Shown here piece after piece: positions 11,902 through 20,345 of a stretch of 64,000 nt of DNA. The notes below the pieces were generated by a model, which did not search any database, was not told the DNA's origin, and saw nothing but the letters and a program-made list of their open reading frames with translations. The DNA is from Cercis canadensis (Eukaryota > Streptophyta > Magnoliopsida > Fabales > Fabaceae), in the NCBI GenBank assembly GCA_003255065.1, contig QAOA01000573.1:531854-595853 (forward strand), given 5' to 3'. A program made the translations under genes and the position numbers. How positions within the stretch are numbered: position 1 is the first letter of the stretch; every line of letters begins with the position of its first letter.

Positions 11902-13824
11902 TTATGGTGTAACGATGCGCTGTTCTAGCATGTGGCGGAGGCTTCGTTGGTCAGTGAGGATGATGATGCGATGGCCGAAGAGGTATGGGCGCCACACTCG
12001 GATGGCCTCAAGGATGGCCATCATTTCTTTCACATAGGTGGATTGTGCTCTGTTCTTGGGTCCGAATGCCTTACTAAGGAAGGCTATCGGTCTGCTTTGC
12101 TGAGAGAGGATAGCGCCGATACCCGAATCACATGCATCTGCCTCGACTGTGAAGGGCTCATTAAAGTTTGGCATGGCTAGTATAGGTGTGGTGGTGAGTG
12201 CGGTTTTCAAGTCCTCGAAGGCTTTGGTGGCAGCATCCGTCCATTGAAATTGGCCCTTTTTAAGCAAGGCGGTTAAAGGTGCTGCGATGACACCATACTT
12301 GTGGACAAACTTACGGTAGTAACCTGTCAAGCCTAAGAACCCACGCAAGTGTGTGATGGTGGTGGGTTGAGGCCAAGCTTGGATGGCGGCAATCTTACTA
12401 TGATCAACCTTTACTCTGTCGGAAGAGACGATGTGCCCAAGGTACTCCACTTCGGTTTGGCCAAAAGTGCATTTAGATCGTTTGACAAAGAACTTATGCT
12501 TGGCTAGTGTCTGCAATGTGAGTGCTACATGGGCAAGATGATCTTCCCAAGAAGTGCTATACACCAATATATCATCAAAGAAGACAAGCACAAACTTGCG
12601 TAAATAGGAAGCAAATAAGTTATTCATGATACTTTGAAATGTAGCAGGAGCGTTACATAACCCGAAAGGCATGACAAGGTATTCGTAGTGGCCATTGTGA
12701 GTTCGAAAGGCCATCTTGTGTATGTCATTAGGGTGAACCCGAATTTGGTGGTATCCAGCGCGTAAGTCTAGCTTGGAGAAGAATTTGGCCCCATAGAGCT
12801 CATCTAGCATATCTTCCACGGTAGGGATGGGGAAGCGGTCTTTAATGGTGACTTCATTTAGAGCCCTGTAGTCGGTGCAAAATCGCCAGGTGCCGTCTTT
12901 TTTCTTGACCAACAGTACTGGTGAGGAGTAGGGACTGGAGCTATGCTGAATCACCCCTTGCTGTAACATGGCGGCAACCTGTGCTTCAATTTCATTCTTT
13001 TGGTGATAAGAATACCGGTAGGGTCGTACGTTCACTGGTGGGAGGTGGCTAGGGATTGGAATATGGTGGTCAAGATGGCATCGCGGAGGAAGCTGCTGTG
13101 GTTCAGTGAAGATGGCACTGTATTGCTGCACTAGAGATTCCAAGTCCTCGTGAAGTGAGGCTGGTGTCTCTTGGGGTTGGCACAACTTTATGCTATAGAG
13201 CTCACATACTTGGTTAGTTGCCTTGACCAGTTGATTGAGAGAAAGCTCCTCAGGTTGCTTACCGCCGTTACCCATGAGTTCAAACTTCCGCCCATTAACA
13301 TGAAAACTCATGGTGAGTTTCCGCCAATCACATAGAGTGGGACCAAGTTGTGCTAGCCAATGAACTCCAAGGACCATGTCGACGCCTGCAATGGGTAAGA
13401 TATACAAGGTAGTGACGAAGTTGAACCCTTGCACCTGAACTGGCACCTTCTCGCATTTGCCTTGGTTTTGGACCAGCGACCCATCCGCGACAGAGACGGA
13501 GAATGATGTTGGGCTGGTGATAGGTAGCTGTGCCATGGCTGCCTTGTTGATACCAATGAAGTTGTGGGTAGACCCACTATCAATCAGTATGGAAACCGGG
13601 TGCCCATAGATTGCCCTTTGAACCCATAGTGTACGTGTGTTATGCCAACCTGTCAATGCCTGCAACAAGATTTCTACGTCCCTTTCTTCCTCAGATTCAT
13701 CAATCATTTCCTTATGCATGTCTAGCATCACCAGCTGTGGTTTTGGCACCGATGGCCCGTGGTGAACTTTTCGTGGCAATTGAAGCACAAACCCCTTTCT
13801 CTGCGTTTTTGCATTTCCTCCCAA
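11902..13824 (-). pseudogene. Gypsy pol: protease, reverse transcriptase, RNase H
   Basis: A 640-codon open stretch. The aspartic protease motif LIDSGSTHNFI lies near residue 80. The reverse transcriptase block includes PYSSPVLLVKKKDGTWRFC and the catalytic FFDDILVYS. RNase H follows (VEADACDSGIGAILSQ, ILTDQRSLRHML). The frame closes with TAA at 11902, before the RNase H link. Upstream, the zinc knuckle lies in a different frame, so a small indel separates gag from pol. The reverse transcriptase itself is unbroken here. Confidence 0.9.
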
Positions 13825-14624
13825 GAAAGCTTCCTCACCCCTTGAGGCATCAGTTTCCTTTCTAACCCAGAGGCGCGAGCCTCCCCTGTACGTCAGTTGA
13901 GAGGTTTTTTAGCGTAGGTGAGTTGGTCAGCCTTCATCCTTGCGTAATCAATGGCTTCCCTCACTGTTTTAGGTCGCCACATGCGTACTTCTCCAGCCAG
14001 CTCTCCTTGCAAGCCTCCTATGAATGCACCGATTAGTGCCTGTTGTGGCCAGCCACTAACTCAGTTTGCAAGCCGCTCAAACTCCTTGAGGTACTTGCGC
14101 AGTGATCCTGTTTGGGTGAGGAGAGTCAAAGCTTCGTCAAATTCTTCGAACTCGGTTGGCCCAAATCGTGTGAGGAGTTCCTTCTCAAAATGACTCCAGG
14201 TGAGTTCTTTTTTTTCCTCTGTGTACGTGCGTTGAAGCCACTGTAGCCACCGGTTGGCTTCTCCTTCCATGTGGAAGGCAGCTAGCTAGACTTGTTGATC
14301 CAGTGGGGTGCCTTGATATTGGAAGAACTGCTGCACTCGGTGAAGCCATTCCGTAGGCTCGGTCCTTGCATACCTAGGAAAATCCATTTTAAAGTAGCGT
14401 GGAAGTGCCATGGATGAACCAATGGGGTTCTTGTCTTTCAAGGGTGAGCCAATGGTATTTTCGGGTTTGACTGCTGTGAGTTTAAGGTCGATAAGCTTGG
14501 ATAGCTGGGTGACTAGCGAGACATTATTGGCTTGAAGCTTGCTGTCAATAATGGTCTCTATTTGGTTGCGGAGTTGACCCACGTCCCCTTCTAGTTTTTC
14601 AAGTCAGTCTTTCTGCGTTGCCAT
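13740..14624 (-). pseudogene. Gypsy gag remnant with zinc knuckle
   Basis: The probable ATG is at 14622-14624, just after the primer-binding site. Segments at 14286-14582 and 14061-14270 show retrotransposon Gag features (FKMDFPRYARTEPTEWLHRVQQFF, ANRWLQWLQRTY, LLTRFGP). The knuckle CFNCHEKFTTGHRC lies at about 13755-13800 in a frame different from pol. At least four in-frame stops occur (seventh codon, about 14284, about 14059, about 13898), each explicable by a C-to-T change of CGA or CAG. Confidence 0.85.
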
Positions 14625-14636
14625 GCTCTGATACCA
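14625..14636 (-). promoter_or_regulatory. Primer-binding site (tRNA-iMet type)
   Basis: Three bases inside the 5' LTR the minus strand reads TGGTATCAGAGC, the standard complement of the 3' end of plant initiator tRNA-Met used by many Ty3/gypsy and copia elements. Confidence 0.9.
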
Positions 14637-14638
14637 AT

Positions 14639-14859
14639 TGGTACATACCAGAATAACTCTACTAAAAAGATGCTTTATTGATTGATTCCTCCTTGTACAT
14701 ACGCAGGTCTTATATAGAGACCAACCTACTAGAGTCCTCTTAGCTACAAGAGTCCTCCCTTACACAAAGTCCTACTAGCATCCCACTCTCTCTTTAGAGC
14801 TTATCTATAGATACTTGTGGTTAGGCTTCCTCACCCTTGTACTAATACGGCGCGTATCA
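14639..14859 (-). repeat. 5' LTR of the gypsy element (right in window)
   Basis: 221 bp, TG...CA, matching 10095-10315 with six substitutions and followed by the CTCTA target duplication at 14860-14864. Confidence 0.93.
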
Positions 14860-15951
14860 CTCTACTATTTGGTGTTTTCTCTCCCACCTATAATATTAGA
14901 CTGGTAAGCTTCCTTATCTTCAATCCTTGTGATGAATGGGAAGGGATTATTAGTGCTAACTCTTTCTATTCTAACCTGGGGTTGCTTTCTTTGGCTGAAG
15001 ATGAATGATACGACATTCAAGACCTTTGTAGATGAATGAGATCAGTAAGTACTCTTATGAGATCAATAAAATGACCATATTTACCACCATCCCCCCTCAC
15101 AAAAACAAAACAAAACAAAAAATCAAAATGAAAAATAACCATAGTTATCACAAATAGCACTCTCTGCCTTAGAATTTATGATATATCTATGATGTAGTAA
15201 GTTCAGTTTCTAAAATAGGTCTTATTATTTTTAATAGTTCACCTCCAACCTGTCTTTGGTATGCCGCAGCTTCTCTTTGGTATTTAGAATCTGTGAGGCG
15301 TTGGGTATATTTCAGAAGATATCATAAAAGTTCTAGCATTAATTTGTCCAGACTTTCTCTGTTATCATTAACTTATATTGCTTCCATACATGATTCTTTT
15401 ATTCTAATTTTTTTCCCTTTTCAAATATTGAGGTTCATGTCTGCCACATTATTACAATTGGCAAGTGAGAGTAGTTTAGTTGTTGCTGTTGTTGGAAAAG
15501 CGCATCTGCCAGGAATAATGAAGCATTGGAAACAACCTGTTGATGTTTAGTGAACATTTAGTTGTTAAATAATAGTTATTTCTATCGTGCAATCTATGCT
15601 AGAGATCACATTATGCATACTTCAAAGCTGATGTTGGAATTTAGCTTATTCAAGCTCAAAATCATTTTTCAGCTTATCCTTTTTACCAATTCTTACAGAA
15701 AGTGGTCTTCTTTTTGTTTCTGCGTTATTTTGCTTTTCTTTTTTCTTTCTGAAATCATGGTTTCTATTTAACTTCATTATTTATGGTCAGGTTTTTTATG
15801 TCTATTTGAATTGACTGTTTCTCAGGTGAAGGATCTCTTGACAATTCTGCCACCCAAACCAGTTATTCCTACCTCGAAAATTCTTACATCTCTACCGTGG
15901 CAGGGATAGCCATGCTATCAGGCTATCTTCCATGATTCTATCCATGAAATG

Positions 15952-16380
15952 ACTTACCAAGTGGAGACATCGGACTATTTCAGCTTGAATACAGTAATGA
16001 TTCCGCTTAAGGTTTTTGTGGTCTGATTTCCAAAACCATGGAAGGTTTGTATGATATAGAATAACCCATTTCAGCTTGAATAAAAGAAAAAGTGACTGCA
16101 TTTAAGATTCCCCTTTCTGAAATGAGTCTAAATTTTTTGAGAGCTTGCCTCCAACCTGTCTTTGGGATGCCCTTCTTCCTTTTCATAGCTTGGATGTCAT
16201 GGTAACTTCCCTGTTTGGTTGGGATGACACTCGTGCCTTTGCCGTGTGTCACAGACTTGGCTTCAGCTCTGCCTATGTTTTGTCTGGATTGACTGGAATA
16301 GGTCTAATATGATAATTAATTTATATTGCTTCGATACATATCCTTTTCATTCTATTTTTTCTCCCGTTCAAATATCCAGG
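15952..16380. other. Spacer carrying a copy of TraB intron 7 sequence
   Basis: No gene. Parts of it (GTATGATATAGAA and a later CCTCCAACCTGTCTTTGG stretch) resemble intron 7 of the intact gene near 4250-4400, so the duplication that made copy 4 included intron sequence. Confidence 0.5.
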
Positions 16381-16800
16381 AACATGTCTGCCATAAGTGA
16401 GCAGAGTTCAGCTGTTGCCGTTGTCGGAAAGAGGCATCTACGAGGAATAAACAAGCCTTGGAACTTGGAAGCAACCTGTCGATGTTGGTGAACATTCTGG
16501 TGTTAAGTGATTCTTGTACTTCTATTTTGCAATTTATGGTAGAAATCACATCATGCGCACTTAAAAAGGCTGAGAATGGAATTTAGAAGTATTCAAGCAC
16601 AAAAATATTATTTAGCTTGTCCCTTTTAACTTGATTCTTTCTGTCTTATTTTGATCCTCTCTTTCCAAATCATGGTTTATTTATATATATATATACATAT
16701 ACTGTTTCTCAGGGGAAGAATCTCATGACAATTTCCATCTTCCAAACCATCTACCTATGCAATTAAAATCCTTTCTTCGATGTATGGTTTGCAGCTTCAA
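16381..16800 (+). pseudogene. TraB 3' fragment (copy 4, exons 8-9)
   Basis: 16383 to about 16490 repeats exon 8 (ATGTCTGCC, then SSAVAVVGKRHLRGI and the NLEATCRCW region) with small indels. From about 16713 an exon 9-like block follows (GGGAAGAATCTCATGACAATTTC) and decays within 60 bp. Exons 1-7 are absent. It is a third partial tandem copy and cannot encode a TraB protein. Confidence 0.75.
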
Positions 16801-17565
16801 TGATTTTCACCATGCTTATCGGGGATATTTGTGCTTATTTACAGAAATAGTGGATTGTGGTGGTTCAACATAACAGTAGAGAAGGTAATTTGCGCAAATG
16901 ACATGGCCAAGGAAGGCCATCCCTTTCCTTTTGGCTGTTCTCGGATTTATGGAGTTACAGCTTGTGCACGTGAACCACTGAGGGATGATATGGTTGGGAT
17001 CGCTTTTCCTAGGAGTATTTTGAGCTACTTTTCCTTTGTGTTTGAGCTTTATGTCCCGTAGTTCAAAGGAAAATGATAAAAAGAAACACTTAATTGGATG
17101 TGTTCCGAATGCTTTTTCCTTTCAGCTAACAGTTCCATATGCTCTTTCTGTATCAGATTTGATTTCTTTCCGCCAATAGTTTTAATCTTGTGACATCTAT
17201 ATCTATGCGAGTTATTTGCTCTATCAAGTAACAATCGCTTCTATCCTTCTGATTTTAACTATAAGAAATATTGATTATAAAATATCCTTGTGTCCGTGGC
17301 TGTAAAATTAATAATAATTAATCCGTAATCTTTTGAGAAGAGGGCTTGCATCCATGCATGTATATCCATCGTCCTGTATGACAAGTAGAGACGAATTTAT
17401 TCAAAACTTCCAGGGCAATACTTACATTTCTTAATGGGTTTAATTTGAGAAATTTTCAAATGATCTTACATCAATACACACTAAATTTCTGATTGAATAT
17501 ATTGTCAAGACATACAAGACTTTCCAATAGGATCAAATTGATACGTTACGAAAACAAATTTTAAG
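16801..17565. other. Intergenic, nothing recognised
   Basis: No gene family, RNA or transposon end was recognised. A 76-codon open stretch at 16831-17061 has no motif. Confidence 0.4.
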
Positions 17566-17700
17566 AAATGTTTGTGGCGTTTCCAGGATAAAATGGTATT
17601 GTAGAGGAACCATCAATCAGGATAACCACAACATACATATAGCGCCCAAGCCATTATACCAAGAGGAACCATATATCCACCAGGAATTGGTAATGGGCGC
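17566..17700 (-). ncRNA. Candidate H/ACA snoRNA in the snoRNA cluster
   Basis: 135 nt on the minus strand, a normal H/ACA length. The first hairpin is closed by GCGCCC/GGGCGC, continued by TACCAA/TTGGTA. The second hairpin has a lower stem TTGTGG/CCACAA, an upper stem ATGGT/ACCAT and unpaired bulges on both sides that could be the pseudouridylation pocket. It ends in ACA (17569-17571) plus three bases. The hinge between the hairpins (TATATGTATG) only roughly fits box H. It is in line with three box C/D candidates on the same strand. Target not determined. Confidence 0.45.
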
Positions 17701-17818
17701 AATGGGAGATAACTGAAAAGCCATTCAAATTTTAAAGCACTAAGCAACAACATAGAGCTGCACATCAATAAACAGATACATTCATCCAATTGCAGAAGGC
17801 ATGAAAATTGGTTATTAG

Positions 17819-17926
17819 GGTGCTCAGTGGAAGGAGAAGTCGTTAGAAAATGGGCTCACGGCGAAACCTAAAGGTCACGTCCACTACCCAAAACACATCC
17901 AAGTGTTTTAGTCTCATCATTGCACC
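17819..17926 (-). ncRNA. Candidate box C/D snoRNA with 18S rRNA guide
   Basis: Minus strand, about 108 nt. Terminal stem GGTGC/GCACC; box C ATGATGA (17914-17920); box D CTGA (17824-17827). The guide directly upstream of box D is complementary to GGAAGGAGAAGTCGT, a 15-base stretch I recall from the 3' end of 18S rRNA. By the fifth-base rule the target would be an A in it. A D'/C' pair is not clear. Confidence 0.75.
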
Positions 17927-18014
17927 AAAAGGTTTAATTTTTAGAAAACCAAACGATCAGAATGCAAAAATAAATGTCTTTTAAACATTAGAAAATAGAA
18001 CATAATGAAAAAAA

Positions 18015-18097
18015 GGGCTTCAGTGTGTGTAACAATCAGATCATTGATAGAATCTCACTGAAATCCGCTAAGATAATTAAATTATCATCATAAGCCC
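18015..18097 (-). ncRNA. Candidate box C/D snoRNA with 25S rRNA guides
   Basis: Minus strand, 83 nt. Terminal stem GGGCTT/AAGCCC; box C ATGATGA (18085-18091); box D CTGA (18020-18023). The guide before box D is complementary to GTGTGTAACAA, and an internal stretch is complementary to ATCCGCTAAG. In 25S rRNA as I recall it, these two stand close together (ATCCGCTAAGGAGTGTGTAACAAC). The D' box is degenerate. Confidence 0.8.
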
Positions 18098-18314
18098 AAA
18101 CTATTTCCCCTAATTAAGCAACATATTCAAATAAAGTCATGCCAAAAGTAAAAGAACACGTGGTAGTTTGAGGGAATCCTATTCCCTCCCTCTAACCCAA
18201 AACTTGTGAGGTGATAGATGAAGGGAAAAGGGCTTTCCCCAAAATACCAAAATTACCCGACAGGAATGTAGAAAAAGACTTAAACACGATAGGTATTTCA
18301 GCAATTTTCAGAAG

Positions 18315-18409
18315 GTGTGCTCAGACAGCCAAGGGTTTGGTAATCAACTTCCGGGTATGGTACCCAGATCAGAAACTCTAGTCCACAAAATAGCCTCATC
18401 ACCGCACAC
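18315..18409 (-). ncRNA. Candidate box C/D snoRNA with two 25S rRNA guides
   Basis: Minus strand, 95 nt. Perfect terminal stem GTGTGC/GCACAC; box C GTGATGA (18396-18402); D' CTGA (18369-18372); box D CTGA (18321-18324). The guide before D is complementary to ACAGCCAAGGG and the guide before D' to ACTCTAGTCC. In 25S rRNA from memory both occur within roughly 80 bases of each other (the PTC-proximal GCCAAGGGAACGGG...TTGACTCTAGTCC region), where yeast has 2'-O-methyl sites Cm2337 and Um2417. This is the strongest member of the cluster. Confidence 0.85.
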
Positions 18410-18585
18410 AGAGAAGAATATAAAGAAAACGAAGCATTAACCAATAGAATTCAGATCACGAGGGACGAAGATGCAGACTCATAGGAAGTTCCAGCTCTGA
18501 GATATTAAAAAAGGCTAAGAATCAATTGGAGTACGCAGAAAAGACGCAGAGGCTCAAAGATGAAGAAGAAGGGGTGGAAATTTGT

Positions 18586-18760
18586 TCCTATATATAGGCA
18601 GCAATTTGGCGAGACACAGGATTAGGGTTTATGTGGGGTTTGGTAGAATGGGTTTTTCTTTTGCCCATACGATAAGAGTCTCAGTGGGGAAATGCAAGTG
18701 GGCTGGGAACAAAGCGCATCCTAGGTTAGGCTGGACCTCAACATCCCAAGCCCAAATCCC
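18586..18760 (-). promoter_or_regulatory. Promoter of the snoRNA cluster: TATA, telo-box, Site II
   Basis: Reading on the minus strand: Site II motifs TGGGCT at 18749-18754 and (reverse orientation) 18699-18704, telo-box AAACCCTAA at 18622-18630, then TATATATAGG at about 18588-18597, followed by a pyrimidine-rich leader. Telo-box plus Site II is the known promoter signature of plant snoRNA and ribosome-biogenesis genes. The order and spacing fit transcription starting near 18560 and running through the four RNA candidates. Confidence 0.7.
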
Positions 18761-18769
18761 CTTTTCTTC

Positions 18770-19690
18770 TCCTAATAAATTTTTTTGACTATATAAACTA
18801 GGGCAATGGTTGGGAGGTTAATGCATACATTTGACTTGAATTTATAATATTCTAAGGATTTATGTATAAAAATAATAAAATTTTATAACATAAAGGGGAT
18901 ACTTTGATAAACATTTATGATATAGATTGATTGTTTTTAATTTTAATTATAATATAGTTACTTAATTTTATTTGTGAAATTTGAATCATATTTTATGATG
19001 AACAAGTCAATAAAAATTTTTATATAATTATATTTAGAATAATACTTTTTGACAAAATAAGAGATAATATTTTAATATAAACATAAATTTACAACACATG
19101 ACTATAAACAAGTGATATTAAGATTATTTTCAGAACTTGTAAATTATGTATTTAGTAAAAAATAATCAAAAAATATATAAATAATTATATTTAGAATAAT
19201 ATTTTTTTTATAAAAATAAAAATATAATAATTTAATATAAACATAAATTTATAAAACAGACATAGAGTACTTGTATATATAAGAAAATGTTACATTTTTC
19301 CCTAGACAAACTTGATAGGTTATAATTGTCTCCATTTCCAATTTTCTATCACAACCACGTGGCCGCAGTTGATCCTGAAAAACCCTTTTGATCGCAAGCC
19401 ATTTTGCTAGTACCAATTAGAATTCCCATTTTATTATCTACCATCTGTTCGACTTCAACTTCTTTCTCTCAGTCAGTTGTTTCCTTGCTTTCAGAACCTT
19501 TCCCTTTTCTCATAAGAAAATGCTATGGATTCCATCACTTTTATTTCACAATTTCGGTTCTATCACGGGTTTTTATGAGTAAATACAAATGAAATTAGTC
19601 ACTAAAATCTAACGGTTTGTAGTTAAGTGATATTAAAATTTTTTTAAAAATTTATAAGTTATGTGTTTAAACCTAAAATCTTAACTAAAA
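18770..19690. other. AT-rich intergenic with a local imperfect duplication
   Basis: No gene. The stretches at about 19015-19100 and 19175-19260 share ATAATTATATTTAGAATAAT and TTTAATATAAACATAAATTT, a local or dispersed repeat. A dispersed motif (GTGATATTAA...AAGTT/GGTTATG) at about 19628 recurs near 40940. Confidence 0.4.
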
Positions 19691-19704
19691 GTACCACAAA
19701 ATTA

Positions 19705-19979
19705 GAGAATATTATGCTACACCCCCAAATGTGACATAAGTCACATTTTTTATTATTTTTACATTACTTTACTTATATATTATATCATTCTAATATAGTT
19801 AACATAATTTAAATTTTACATAATCAATATATGTGTTATACTAAAAAAATTTAAATAAATTTATAAAATTTAAATTATATTAACTATGTTAAAATAATAT
19901 AATATAAAAGTAAAATAGTGTTAAAAAAAACTCATATGTAACATAAGTCACATACGAACGGGGTAGGATAGTCTAACTC
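19705..19979. mobile_element. MITE-like foldback element, probable 8-bp target duplication
   Basis: 275 bp. The ends are inverted: left ATTATGCTACACCCC...ATGTGACATAAGTCACAT; right end, reverse-complemented, ACTATCCTACCCCG...ATGTGACTTATGTTACAT. It is flanked by CAAAATTA (19697-19704) and AAAAATTA (19980-19987), an 8-bp duplication with one mismatch as in hAT-type insertions. The interior is AT-only filler. It lies about 370 bp upstream of the exonuclease gene start. Confidence 0.55.
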
Positions 19980-20060
19980 AAAAATTAGTCTAAGGTAGAA
20001 GAAGAATAATCAAACTTAGAGGCGAGAGCGGTTACCTGCAGTAGGAAGTTCGGTTCTCAA

Positions 20061-20234
20061 AGCCCAATTAAGATGGCCGAGAAAACAAAAGGCCATTAAT
20101 TGGTAAGTATAACTAAATTTCATGGCCCATCTGCTTGAGCCCAAATGAAAATTTTAAGTCTGAATTGGGCTTCTGCTCCTATTACTGGCCCAGGATAGAT
20201 GAATATGTCATTCGACTTTGCCACTTTAAGCCCA
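20061..20234 (+). promoter_or_regulatory. Cluster of six Site II motifs (TGGGCY) before the exonuclease gene
   Basis: TGGGCC/TGGGCT in either orientation at 20061-20066, 20124-20129, 20138-20143, 20166-20171, 20187-20192 and 20229-20234. Site II elements bind TCP factors and mark genes of growing cells. Their position argues that transcription starts to the right of them, which favours the ATG at 20346 over one at 20199. Confidence 0.6.
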
Positions 20235-20345
20235 AAAAAGACCATGCTACCGAGGAACGGTAACCGCCTCTGCATAAGAAAACCCGTGCTCAGTCAAGTC
20301 AGGGAAGAAGAAGACAACGAAGAAGAAGAAAGCGGAAGAAGGAAA

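Larger units (their letters stand above)
10095..14859 (-). mobile_element. Ty3/gypsy (chromovirus-type) LTR retrotransposon, defective
   Basis: Bounded by 221-bp LTRs that start TG and end CA, with a perfect 5-bp target duplication CTCTA (10090-10094 and 14860-14864). The element reads on the minus strand: 5' LTR, tRNA-iMet-type primer site, gag with a zinc knuckle, protease, reverse transcriptase, RNase H, integrase, a C-terminal chromodomain-like region, polypurine tract, 3' LTR. The gene order (integrase last) is Ty3/gypsy. Short LTRs and the chromodomain-like tail fit a chromovirus; I lean to the Reina type without proof. The two LTRs differ at six positions by my count (about 97% identity), so the insertion is fairly young. 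Internal stops and frameshifts make it non-autonomous. The host site is exon 6 of TraB copy 3. Confidence 0.95.
7662..15951 (+). pseudogene. TraB pseudogene (copy 3) interrupted by an LTR retrotransposon
   Basis: Recognisable exons: 7662-7982, 8269-8316, 8431-8496, 8920-9006, 9142-9246, the split exon 6 (10029-10094 plus 14865 to about 14904), a shortened exon 7 (about 14994-15043), exon 8 (about 15432-15548) and exon 9 (15826 onward). They are collinear with the intact gene at 355-5061. Damage: in-frame TGA at 8998-9000 in exon 4, in-frame TAG at 10083-10085 in exon 6, the 4.77 kb retrotransposon after 10094, loss of about half of exon 7, and an early stop in exon 9 that removes most of the membrane anchor. 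Exon 1 is open for 107 codons but lacks the acidic FVHI-containing stretch of copy 1. The GC splice donor of intron 4 is kept at 9007, so it predates the duplication. A 5' transcript with a short product remains possible. Confidence 0.88.

Noticed and set aside
17613..17753. 46-codon minus-strand open frame with a plausible hydrophobic peptide
   Set aside because: It overlaps the hairpins of the H/ACA candidate, has no known homologue and no intact upstream exon; the RNA reading explains more.
20199..20345. Earlier in-frame ATG for RRP6L3
   Set aside because: It lies among Site II motifs and adds a low-complexity stretch not remembered in the family; cDNA would decide.
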